Below, piece by piece: positions 19,195 through 25,176 of a DNA stretch of 64,000 nucleotides. Within the stretch, counting starts at the first letter, position 1; every line of letters starts with the position of its first letter. Source of the stretch: Butyricimonas muris. GTDB lineage: Bacteria > Bacteroidota > Bacteroidia > Bacteroidales > Marinifilaceae. The stretch is from assembly GCF_046365375.1 (NCBI RefSeq), contig NZ_JBKEIT010000005.1, positions 248,001 to 312,000 of the forward strand. The letters are read 5' to 3'. Below the pieces are notes generated by a model, which saw only the letters and a list, made by a program, of their open reading frames with translations, was not told the DNA's origin and searched no databases. The position numbers were made by a program, and so were the translations under genes.

Positions 19195-19261
19195 GTTTAT
19201 AAATAACTTTTGGCATATCCTCCTCCTTTTAGTTTACAAACTTTATAAACCTATCAAATAC

Positions 19262-19777
19262 ATGGGGATCAAACATATTATAGCATTGGAAAGTGACACC
19301 GTGTCGGAAAGGAGTATCCGTATTCCTTTCGAATTCACGGATACCGGTTCTCTCCCCGGGGGAAAGAAACTGGACGATTATATCACCATTACCCCTCTCA
19401 CCGTGCGTTCGTGGTTCAGGATAAAACCCTTCCTGCTAGCGATCGAGAAAGATGATCTTGCTAAAATCACGAGGAACGACGGGAACGAATTTCACCCCGA
19501 ACTCCCGGAAATCATGAGCAAATACGACCAACTTATCATGAATATTATCTGCATCGGGCTTCACAACAAGAAAAGCGACCCCCCGGCATGGTTTCGGGAT
19601 GTCCTCTCGGACAATTGCACGTGGGAAGACACCCGTATCCTGCTCAACGCCATCCTTTACCGGATAGGATACAACTCTTTCTACAAATCTATCATGACGC
19701 TAAAGAACATGAGCCCGATGACCGAGGCGGAGATCATAGCCGCCCGAAAAAACATGGAAAGCTGGATAAACCCGTGA
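19262..19777 (+). CDS. Tail assembly chaperone, upstream frame (gpG-like)
   Basis: A 171-residue protein starting at ATG 19262. It is mostly helical after a short beta-rich beginning (RIPFEFTDTG), with a region rich in W, R and K (TVRSWFRIKPFL). It has no enzyme motifs. Chaperones of this kind bind the tape measure protein while the tube grows. The decisive feature is the slippery heptamer A AAA AAC, in register near its end, that leads into the overlapping downstream frame; this is the layout of phage lambda G and GT. About 164 codons are read before the shift, and the shifted product would be about 255 residues. Unshifted translation ends at TGA 19775-19777. Confidence 0.75.
   Translation: MGIKHIIALESDTVSERSIRIPFEFTDTGSLPGGKKLDDYITITPLTVRSWFRIKPFLLAIEKDDLAKITRNDGNEFHPELPEIMSKYDQLIMNIICIGLHNKKSDPPAWFRDVLSDNCTWEDTRILLNAILYRIGYNSFYKSIMTLKNMSPMTEAEIIAARKNMESWINP
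19747..19753 (+). promoter_or_regulatory. Programmed -1 ribosomal frameshift site (A AAA AAC)
   Basis: The heptamer A AAA AAC is in the zero frame of the upstream gene (codons AAA 19748-19750, AAC 19751-19753). A slip of -1 enters exactly the downstream frame that stays open to 20028. Five nucleotides after the heptamer a stem can form (AAGCTG 19759-19764 with CAGCTT 19779-19784, 14-nt loop), which is the usual spacing for a stimulatory structure. The GTG of the downstream frame overlaps the upstream stop (GTGA), so low-level independent initiation is also possible. Confidence 0.82.
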
Positions 19778-20028
19778 GCAGCTTCATGTTTCTGGTAAAC
19801 GTGAAAGAAGCCCTCGGCTACACGCACGAGCAAACACTCGACAGCAGCTACGCGCTGATCACCGGAATGTTGCAGGAATACGCCTACATGTGCAATGAAC
19901 GCAACAAACTCCTGTACGGCGACGAGGAGGATGAAGACGAACCCTTCGAGTGGGTGGAACTCGTCGATTTCACCACGGGTAAGACAAAACGCTACAAGAA
20001 ATACAAGGACGCGGGAAGCCGCATATAA
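19774..20028 (+). CDS. Tail assembly chaperone extension (gpT-like), -1 frame
   Basis: This 85-codon segment is the -1 frame downstream of the slippery site; it would be made chiefly as the C-terminal part of a G-T fusion. If translated alone it would start at GTG 19774 or ATG 19786. It has a helical centre (KEALGYTHEQTLDSSYAL) and an acidic stretch (GDEEDEDEPFEW) followed by a basic tail (KTKRYKKYKD). The open frame extends upstream to about 19588, but without coding character there. A terminator follows 1 bp after the stop. The tape measure gene, which normally comes next, is on the opposite strand at 14.7 kb. Confidence 0.72.
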   Translation: MSSFMFLVNVKEALGYTHEQTLDSSYALITGMLQEYAYMCNERNKLLYGDEEDEDEPFEWVELVDFTTGKTKRYKKYKDAGSRI

Positions 20029-20073
20029 AAAAAGTGACTGTTAAAAAAACTTGTTTTCAAACAGTCGCTTTTT
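20029..20073 (+). terminator. Bidirectional intrinsic terminator
   Basis: AAAAAGTGACTGTT pairs with AACAGTCGCTTTTT, with an AT-rich 17-nt loop. It separates the convergent chaperone gene (+) and lipoprotein gene (-), and T-runs on both sides suggest use in both directions. Confidence 0.82.
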
Positions 20074-20101
20074 AACACAAAATTATAGATATTAGTTCCG
20101 A

Positions 20102-20917
20102 TTATTTTATTGGTCTATACTCTTCATACATAGTATATCCCCAATTCCCCCACATTTGTCCTCTATAATTTGTCACATCAAGCGAGACTTTAGTACGTTC
20201 ATCACCAAAAGTCGCACCTAAAGAATAATATTTATTTCGTGCAAAATTCACTTTCTGCAAATCTGTCCAATCCGTCATATCTGGACAGGTATTCCTCGTA
20301 GGCGCACCATATCTTTCCGTTAATCTCTTTATTGCAGTTTCCCAATTAAACAAAAGACTTAATACAGTATTATAATTATCGTTAGAAACATTTGTTTGAT
20401 ATGAAAATAATCTATCCCCATATAATAATCCTTCCGCGGAAGAACCAAAATGATAATATCTTGCTTCTTCACCAAACATTCCTCCCCTATAATCCAAAAT
20501 ATCCGTCTGAGAAGATGTATATCCATCTTCAAATCTCTTGATATCTTCCATGGAATCTCCCCAACGTCCGAAATAAAAATCACACGGAACAACATGGATT
20601 ACTTTTACAAACTTAGTCGAATCCCCTTCATCATTAATAGCTATGAAAGTAAGTTTATTATCCCCGATAACAGAAGGTCTATACTCTCCTTCGTTATCAA
20701 AAGCTTTCCAACCGAAATCATCACGTACACATAAAGACGTAAGTTTAACATTATCATCATCCACTGCGGAAAATAAATAACTAACCAATTGATTAACTCC
20801 AATCTCTTCTGAAGACAAATTCACATCAAACGTAACAATTTGCACTTTTTCTTTTTTACCATCAGTACATGACAAAATTATCATCATGACTATCAATACA
20901 CACATACATTTTTTCAT
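20102..20917 (-). CDS. Lipoprotein, distant relative of the duplicated lipoproteins
   Basis: A 271-residue lipoprotein; the start at ATG 20917 is chosen because AGAGGA precedes it. The signal peptide ends in lipobox IILSC (Cys near residue 17). Residues about 40-110 are a beta-rich domain (VQIVTFDVNLSSEEIG). The second half has FGRWGDSMEDIKRFE, then YNTVLSLLFNWETAIKRL and RYGAPTRN. This order (FG-x-helix, strands, YNT, helix, YG-x-P) matches the duplicated lipoproteins at 14.8-16.2 kb, so I take it as a third, diverged member. It converges on the chaperone genes and marks the right edge of the tail module. Its function is unknown. Confidence 0.65.
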   Translation of the reverse strand: MKKCMCVLIVMMIILSCTDGKKEKVQIVTFDVNLSSEEIGVNQLVSYLFSAVDDDNVKLTSLCVRDDFGWKAFDNEGEYRPSVIGDNKLTFIAINDEGDSTKFVKVIHVVPCDFYFGRWGDSMEDIKRFEDGYTSSQTDILDYRGGMFGEEARYYHFGSSAEGLLYGDRLFSYQTNVSNDNYNTVLSLLFNWETAIKRLTERYGAPTRNTCPDMTDWTDLQKVNFARNKYYSLGATFGDERTKVSLDVTNYRGQMWGNWGYTMYEEYRPIK

Positions 20918-21075
20918 TGATCCTCTTTTATTTATATTAATATTCAAACAAATAAATTTACAAATTCATTTATACCTTCTTAAATATCTTAGCTTGTAAA
21001 AATATTGCGGCAAATATGAAGAATTTAATCATCAGAACAAACTAATATCTTGAATTTAACCAAACTAAAAAAAAA

Positions 21076-21129
21076 CTTGACAGTTTATCACCATCAAGTG
21101 TTTTCATATACCCGGAACAAGGGCTAAAC
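21076..21129. repeat. Left direct repeat: degenerate copy of the tRNA-Leu 3' end and terminator
   Basis: It matches 24740-24793 without gaps, differing at about a dozen positions clustered at the outer end; the core CTTGACAGTTTATCACCATC is identical. The matched part covers the tRNA-Leu terminator and about 20 nt of the tRNA 3' end. Such a duplication is what an element that integrates into a tRNA 3' end leaves at its far end, so this is a plausible old attL for the island 21.1-24.8 kb. Confidence 0.68.
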
Positions 21130-21200
21130 AACACATTATTTAATGTGAACAAAAATACAATTTATATCCTATCTAAAATAAAAGGATGAAGAATAATCCT

Positions 21201-21240
21201 CACCCTTGTTCATTCTCGCCTCTGATTAAATCAAGGGGTG
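21201..21240 (-). terminator. Hairpin after the PIN operon
   Basis: CACCCTTG and CAAGGGGTG pair with one bulge, 3 bp beyond the stop codon of the PIN gene. No U-run follows on the minus strand, so it could be a Rho-dependent end or an mRNA-stabilising hairpin. Confidence 0.45.
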
Positions 21241-21242
21241 CT

Positions 21243-21779
21243 CTAAATACGTCTTATAATTTTTAGTACGGGATCTTTCAAAGTAAAATCATTATCATCC
21301 GTAACTAATATTAATGACATTGTTTTACAAAATTCAATATAATAACTATCATTAAAATCAATATCTTCAAAATGAGCAAAAACGTTATTCAAACTAATTG
21401 CATTAAAATTATCAGATGAACGTTCTGTTATTTTCAGAATATTTTTTGCAGCTGCAATCACCGCGGAAATCGTACCCTTAGATCTACTCGTTTTTAGATA
21501 ATCTTTCTTGTATTCTGCTGTATGATTTCTTGTTTCCTCTCTCCACAAATTAAAATCCAACCGTAAGCATGTATTGGCAAACTCAGACATCACCATACTG
21601 TTAATAAAAATACTTGCCCTACAAGTTTGAATTTTCTGCAAAAAAATAGAGTAATCCTTTTGTTTCGATAGAGATATGTTACCTATCGGACAATATAAAA
21701 AAATCCACACATTGTTATCAAAAAAGAAACAATCTGTGGATGATGGATTATAGTTCTTTATATCTAATATATTATTCAC
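21243..21779 (-). CDS. PIN-domain protein, probable ribonuclease toxin
   Basis: A 178-residue protein with the acidic set of a PIN nuclease: D21 in FFFDNNVW, E66 in SMVMSEFANT, D144 in DIDFNDSYY, and D161/D162/D164 in LVTDDNDF. PIN domains cut single-stranded RNA with two metal ions and are common toxins. Its start overlaps the end of the DUF4325 gene by 8 nt, so translation is coupled. Unlike VapC toxins it has no AbrB- or RHH-type antitoxin gene beside it; the two upstream genes encode a GHKL ATPase and a STAS-like protein instead. I infer that these control the PIN protein. Fold assignment is by motif reading. Confidence 0.68.
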   Translation of the reverse strand: MNNILDIKNYNPSSTDCFFFDNNVWIFLYCPIGNISLSKQKDYSIFLQKIQTCRASIFINSMVMSEFANTCLRLDFNLWREETRNHTAEYKKDYLKTSRSKGTISAVIAAAKNILKITERSSDNFNAISLNNVFAHFEDIDFNDSYYIEFCKTMSLILVTDDNDFTLKDPVLKIIRRI

Positions 21780-22128
21780 TGCCTAAGATTTCATTCGTTG
21801 TTCTCTTAAACGAGTCTGCATTATTAAAATATTCTTTTGCCCGATCTGTCACCTTTTTAAAAAGTGGCAAATCATCATCATTAACGTTCATCAATTTTAA
21901 ACGCAATGATAATTCTTCACTTGAATAATCTTTATACAACTGACCTATAGCCGCATTCAAAAATGCTGTCGTCAACAACATTATCCCCTGAAAATCTAAA
22001 ACAAGTACTTCATATTCAGACAAGATACGGACAATCCGATTATAAATCTTATCGCCTTCATCTGATGAAACTGCTATATCAAGAGCCGTTAAATCACTAA
22101 TTTTTAAAACAATCTGTTCGTTTTTCAT
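21772..22128 (-). CDS. STAS-like DUF4325 protein
   Basis: A 118-residue protein fitting DUF4325, a STAS-like domain. The centre reads VLVLDFQGIMLLTTAFLNAA, the usual strand-loop-helix in which anti-sigma-factor antagonists carry the phosphorylated Ser/Thr; here T49/T50-type residues are candidates (LLTTAF). DUF4325 proteins are found beside ATPase-type partners. It lies 12 nt after the ATPase gene and overlaps the PIN gene by 8 nt. Partner-switch logic (kinase-like ATPase, STAS protein, effector) is the natural reading, but no member of this exact trio is known to me experimentally. Confidence 0.7.
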   Translation of the reverse strand: MKNEQIVLKISDLTALDIAVSSDEGDKIYNRIVRILSEYEVLVLDFQGIMLLTTAFLNAAIGQLYKDYSSEELSLRLKLMNVNDDDLPLFKKVTDRAKEYFNNADSFKRTTNEILGSE

Positions 22129-22140
22129 GTTGCAAATATA

Positions 22141-23031
22141 TCAAAAAATATCATCAAGAGATAGTTTCGGTTCATCTTTCAATGAATAAAAAGCACTATC
22201 ATCAAAATTAAATTCAATATTCACTATAGTCCCTGGAAATTTACAATAAAGTTCTTTTTTCTCACTTTTCCCATTCTGGTATTCCCAATATCCACTAGAT
22301 GAAACTATTTGAATTTTCCCTTTATTCAATTCTATAAACTCTAAAATCAACCCCAGTCCTAATCCCCCTGTTCGATCTTTCTTTGTTGTATTTCCGTATT
22401 GTATAGCCCATTCTATTGAATCTGATGCCGTAAAAATACGGTATGGGGAATGGTACTCATTCACATTTTTATGTATTGTCATTCCGACATCGACAACTGT
22501 AATATCAAGCCTCGCTGGCTTTTTTTGTGGATAATATTGCCCGCAAGTATGAATCAATGCACATTTCCCATGAGTTCTCGCATTTTCGAAAACTTCAAAA
22601 ATACTTTCACTAATCTTTTTTCCTAACAAATAACTATGACTTGGAAAATCAGCCTTAGATAGCAATTCTCTTTTTATATATTCATTAAAACTAGTATCTT
22701 CATTCGGTTTAAATTGTTGAAATGTAACAATCGTTTCTCTACTAAAATCGGTATATAAATAATTAACTGGAGCAAGAAATCCATTCCGTTTCAAAATTTT
22801 TTCTATTGCAAATGTCATTCTATCTAACAAAATACTATATCCATTTTCTTTTGACAATTCGATAATAGCCCCTAATACAGAACACAAATTTGCTTCAAAC
22901 CAATTAGTATTACGAAAATCAATCACGATTTCTTTCTCCTCACTCGCAACAATTTGATTATATAGATTTATTAAACTTATATAGCCATTGATGCCAGTAT
23001 TAATACTCCGATCCAATTCTATTACTTTCAT
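22141..23031 (-). CDS. STAS-GHKL ATPase (anti-sigma-kinase-like)
   Basis: A 296-residue protein. Residues about 30-80 look STAS-like (KEIVIDFRNTNWFEANLC). The C-terminal half is a GHKL/HATPase_c domain: N-box IFEVFENARTHG (residues 144-155, with E149 and N150), G1 box VVDVGMTI (179-186) and G2 box GGLGLGL (222-228). The histidine kinase phosphoacceptor domain is absent, so it is more like RsbT/RsbW-type serine kinases than a sensor kinase. It is the first gene of a tight operon with DUF4325 and PIN genes. A weak minus-strand -7-like sequence (TTATTTTG) lies around 23070-23077; no clear -33 element was seen. Confidence 0.74.
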   Translation of the reverse strand: MKVIELDRSINTGINGYISLINLYNQIVASEEKEIVIDFRNTNWFEANLCSVLGAIIELSKENGYSILLDRMTFAIEKILKRNGFLAPVNYLYTDFSRETIVTFQQFKPNEDTSFNEYIKRELLSKADFPSHSYLLGKKISESIFEVFENARTHGKCALIHTCGQYYPQKKPARLDITVVDVGMTIHKNVNEYHSPYRIFTASDSIEWAIQYGNTTKKDRTGGLGLGLILEFIELNKGKIQIVSSSGYWEYQNGKSEKKELYCKFPGTIVNIEFNFDDSAFYSLKDEPKLSLDDIF

Positions 23032-23165
23032 TTATTATTTAGTAGTACTGAATATTGCATTTAAAGTTTCAAAATAAATATATTTTTTTGAGTTTTCTAT
23101 TTTATCAGATAAAATTATAATGATCGACAAATTTTGATGCTTTCAAACTGATAAAAATAAAAAGC

Positions 23166-23194
23166 GGGGCAGGTAACCATCACGGCCCTGCCCC
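23166..23194. terminator. GC-rich hairpin
   Basis: GGGGCAGG pairs with CCTGCCCC (8 bp, 13-nt loop). An A-run precedes it and no strong T-run follows on either side. It could terminate minus-strand transcription coming from higher coordinates, upstream of the ATPase operon. Confidence 0.5.
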
Positions 23195-23274
23195 TAAACA
23201 AACTTAATTCTCAAAATTGTCACTCGGAAATAGTAACAATATCTTTAAATACAACGTTTATATCCTAAGGAAAG

Positions 23275-23384
23275 AGCCTCCGGTTTTTTTATAATCTCGC
23301 CTAAAGAAATATAAAAAAGCATCACTGCGTACCGGAGGCTATACCTTCCTACGCAGCAATGCTTTCTTTTTTATTTCTTTAGGC
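23275..23384. repeat. Large interleaved inverted repeat, possible structured RNA or MITE-like element
   Basis: Arm A (AGCCTCCGG, 23275-23283) pairs with A' (CCGGAGGCT, 23332-23340). Arm B (23299-23331, starting GCCTAAAGAAATATAAAA) pairs with B' (23350-23384, ending TTTTATTTCTTTAGGC) over about 30 bp with small bulges. The order A-B-A'-B' creates a pseudoknot-capable or switch-like arrangement. It contains no open frame. The same topology with different sequence occurs at 17500-17588. Confidence 0.75.
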
Positions 23385-23488
23385 AATACAAATATAGGTA
23401 TTAATTCTCTCGCGTGTATCAATTTGTTATTATTTATTTCAATTTTATCATAAACTATTGTATTAAAACAATATGCGAAAATCAACAA

Positions 23489-23737
23489 TTAAAATTTACA
23501 CATGATTTCCCAATTAAACTCACCATAGTCTAATTCTAGTCGCATCCCAATATCATGATAAAAGACTCCACCTCCTACACTAAAAGAATCAAAATTAACA
23601 CATGCAGCAGAAACAAAAGGTATAAAACCCTCTTCTTCACAATAGCGATTTGTTTCTATACAGAAGTAAAACAGTAGGATAGCTTTTGCAATTCGTTGTA
23701 CTGCACGGAAAGAGCGATAGATAGTTTGCCGGATTCG
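23489..23737 (-). pseudogene. Open frame remnant without start, possible beta-barrel C-terminus
   Basis: A minus-strand frame stays open from about 23737 to TAA 23489-23491 but has no plausible start codon. Its last 40 residues (for example VNFDSFSVGGGVFYHDIG, then MRLELDYGEFNWEIMCKF) alternate polar and aromatic residues and end in Phe, like the closing strand of an outer-membrane beta-barrel. This would be the tail end of a gene cut off at its 5' side by rearrangement. Confidence 0.4.
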
Positions 23738-23748
23738 TTATCGAAAAT

Positions 23749-23807
23749 TTCAATTTCGCAGATACCAACCAAGTCAAAATCGAGGTAGGAGGATGCGGGA
23801 AACCGCT
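23749..23807 (+). pseudogene. Relic of a tail tube gene
   Basis: About 59 bp match the tail tube gene (around 18709-18767) at roughly 85 percent, with differences mainly at third codon positions. In frame it reads FNFADTNQVKIEV against FNFADANQVKIEV. The similarity stops abruptly on the right and fades on the left (FAGFVIENFNF), and a stop codon lies about 25 bp upstream. It must come from a related but distinct tail locus, so a second phage-like element once occupied this site. Confidence 0.65.
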
Positions 23808-23819
23808 TGGTAATCAGCT

Positions 23820-23853
23820 CTCCCCCTGTACAAGGGGGAGTTGGAGGGGGGAG
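23820..23853. repeat. GC-rich palindrome with G-runs
   Basis: CTCCCCC, a 7-nt loop (TGTACAA), then GGGGGAG, followed by TTGGAGGGGGGAG. Very similar sequences are, to my recollection, scattered through intergenic regions of many Bacteroidota genomes. Function unknown. Confidence 0.55.
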
Positions 23854-23929
23854 TGGTTTTGTAAGAAAGAGACTTGTTAGACACTCTCTTTCAGTATGAT
23901 TACCTATGCTATTTATAGATTCATTTCAA

Positions 23930-24295
23930 TCATACTCCCAACACGATATTAGCATCTATTTTCAGTTTTCGACTCATTTCTCTAGCAACTTTCAACGTCG
24001 GTTCACACTTGCCGGAAAGATACTCACTAACACGTGAAGGACTTACCTCTAGTAATTCGGATAGTTTTGTTTGCGTAAGTCCCATCTCATACATTCGTAA
24101 CTTAATTACTTCAACCAAAGAAGGAGATTCCACGGCATAGTTTTCCTCTTCATAATCAGCTACTAAATCAGAAATCAAATCCAATTCAAGAAAATTTTTA
24201 TCATCAACCGGAGTATCATTACCAACCACTTTAAGTAACTCTTCAACTCTCGCGCAAGCCGCCTTATACTGTTTTTCTGTTTTTATCTTTGCCAT
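23930..24295 (-). CDS. higA: HigA-type antitoxin, XRE helix-turn-helix
   Basis: A 121-residue protein starting at ATG 24295 (MAKIKTEKQYKAACARV); the upstream extension overlaps the toxin gene. The N-terminal half is the acidic, helical part seen in HigA proteins that bind the HigB toxin (LELDLISDLVADYEEE). Residues about 62-115 are an XRE helix-turn-helix (MGLTQTKLSELLEVSPSRV, then EYLSGKCEPTLKV). It begins 10 nt after the toxin gene stop. In the family, antitoxin and complex repress their own promoter, seen here at 24618-24648. Confidence 0.85.
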   Translation of the reverse strand: MAKIKTEKQYKAACARVEELLKVVGNDTPVDDKNFLELDLISDLVADYEEENYAVESPSLVEVIKLRMYEMGLTQTKLSELLEVSPSRVSEYLSGKCEPTLKVAREMSRKLKIDANIVLGV

Positions 24296-24305
24296 TACCG
24301 GAAAT

Positions 24306-24599
24306 TTAAGCGTTTCTACAATCTTTATTATCATATTCTTTATGGGTACCAATCCAACGGATAAATACTTTCTTTGCAGCAAACAATATCATCGCAACCA
24401 GTCTATAATCATTGCCTTTAATATTAAAAACAAATCTATCATTCCCCACGTAGTCTACACCATTAAATGTTTGTCTAATGTCAACCAAACATGACCAATC
24501 TGCTTTTTCTGTCTTTTTATACCAATCCCGTAAAGGGATATCGGCATCATTATGTTTCTTGGTATATTCTCTTATAGCCGCAAATGTTATTATTCTCAT
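24306..24599 (-). CDS. higB: HigB-type toxin, mRNA interferase
   Basis: A 97-residue protein of the HigB_toxin family. Recognisable pieces are MRIITFAAIREYTKKH, the central NDRFVFNIKGNDYRLV and the C-terminal KKVFIRWIGTHKEYD, the conserved end of this family (basic and aromatic residues plus His). HigB proteins cut mRNA on the ribosome. The toxin-first order is typical of higBA. Both genes are intact. The pair lies between the tRNA-Leu gene and the ATPase-PIN operon, within the putative tRNA-associated island. Confidence 0.87.
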   Translation of the reverse strand: MRIITFAAIREYTKKHNDADIPLRDWYKKTEKADWSCLVDIRQTFNGVDYVGNDRFVFNIKGNDYRLVAMILFAAKKVFIRWIGTHKEYDNKDCRNA

Positions 24600-24617
24600 A
24601 ACTTATTTTCTTTGATG

Positions 24618-24648
24618 CAAATATAAGGCTTTTCTTCTATAAAACAAA
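24618..24648 (-). promoter_or_regulatory. Promoter of higBA
   Basis: Minus-strand TTTG (24645-24648) and TATATTTG (24618-24625) are separated by 19 nt, matching the Bacteroidota consensus TTTG-N19-TAnnTTTG. The toxin start codon is 19 nt downstream of the -7 element. Confidence 0.75.
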
Positions 24649-24730
24649 AATATTTTCTATTATTTAGAATATCAAGTATAGGAAATAACGACTACTCTAG
24701 TCGAACAACCATTATTATCCGCAAGTAAAT

Positions 24731-24769
24731 AAAAAAACGCTTGACAGTTTATCACCATCAAGCGTTTTT
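24731..24769 (-). terminator. Terminator of tRNA-Leu
   Basis: CGCTTGA pairs with TCAAGCG and the minus strand continues with a run of T. It begins 4 nt beyond the tRNA 3' end. Confidence 0.85.
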
Positions 24770-24793
24770 CTGTACCCAGAACAAGACTCGAAC
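24740..24793. repeat. Right direct repeat at tRNA-Leu (putative attachment site)
   Basis: It covers the tRNA-Leu terminator and the last 21 nt of the tRNA gene, and matches 21076-21129. The tRNA itself stays intact, as expected if the integrating element carried the replacement 3' end. Confidence 0.68.
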
Positions 24794-24856
24794 TTGCACA
24801 GCCGTACGGCCACTAGTCCCTGAAACTAGCGTGTCTACCGATTCCACCACCTGGGC
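24773..24856 (-). tRNA. tRNA-Leu (anticodon CAG)
   Basis: 84 nt. The acceptor stem is GCCCAGG/TCTGGGT with discriminator A. The anticodon arm is CTAGT-TTCAGGG-ACTAG (anticodon CAG, reading CUG). A long variable arm (GTGGCCGTACGGCT) and T-loop GTTCGAGTC are present, as in type II tRNAs. CCA is not encoded. Confidence 0.93.
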
Positions 24857-24878
24857 ATTGTATCTAAGAACTTCGGAC

Positions 24879-24907
24879 AAAAAACCTTGCAACTCCCTGC
24901 TGCAAGG
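24879..24907 (-). terminator. Hairpin between tRNA-Gln and tRNA-Leu
   Basis: CCTTGCA pairs with TGCAAGG, and the minus strand then has TTTTTT. It may partly terminate transcription or be a processing site, since no separate promoter for tRNA-Leu was recognised. Confidence 0.75.
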
Positions 24908-24920
24908 CTTCTCTTTTTTG

Positions 24921-24991
24921 TTGTCCCACAAGGATTCGAACCTTGACTGACAGAACCAAAATCTGCTGTGCTACCATTACACAATGGGACA
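24921..24991 (-). tRNA. tRNA-Gln (anticodon TTG)
   Basis: 71 nt. The acceptor is TGTCCCA/TGGGACA with discriminator A. The anticodon loop is TTTTGGT (anticodon TTG), and the T-arm carries GGTTCGAATCC. CCA is not encoded. Confidence 0.93.
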
Positions 24992-25033
24992 ATCGTCATG
25001 TCAATTCAACAAGTATTTTGTTTTTTGACGCTG

Positions 25034-25064
25034 CAAATGTATAGCAATTTTTCATTTCACCAAA
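25034..25064 (-). promoter_or_regulatory. Promoter of the tRNA-Gln/tRNA-Leu unit
   Basis: Minus-strand TTTG (25061-25064), 19-nt spacer, then TACATTTG (25034-25041). The start would be about 30-40 nt before the tRNA-Gln 5' end. Confidence 0.75.
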
Positions 25065-25176
25065 ACAAAATGCGGAAAAATTAAAAGAAAATTGCTATTT
25101 TCGTGCGGTTGAAAAGGAACAAATTTAGGATATCCTTGATTACTAATAAGAAATATAAATTCAAAGAAGGAGAAGC

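Larger units (their letters stand above)
23032..23929. other. 0.9 kb non-coding stretch with structured repeats and gene relics
   Basis: No intact gene is present. From left to right it has the AT-rich leader of the ATPase operon, a GC-rich hairpin (23166-23194), a large interleaved inverted repeat (23275-23384), an open frame remnant on the minus strand (23489-23737), a relic of a tail tube gene (23749-23807) and a GC-rich palindrome (23820-23853). It looks like a graveyard of mobile-element debris between the two toxin operons. Confidence 0.7.

Noticed and set aside
1..20073. Contractile injection system or R-type tailocin
   Set aside because: No sheath, baseplate wedge, spike or AAA+ ATPase gene; the chaperone frameshift and Dit/tip order are those of a flexible non-contractile tail.
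23275..23384. CRISPR-like array
   Set aside because: There are inverted, not regularly spaced direct, repeats and no cas gene anywhere in the window.
23656..23790. Minus-strand frame ending in QYNELQKLSYCFTSV
   Set aside because: It is the antisense of the tail tube relic for most of its length and has no start, so it is probably a shadow.
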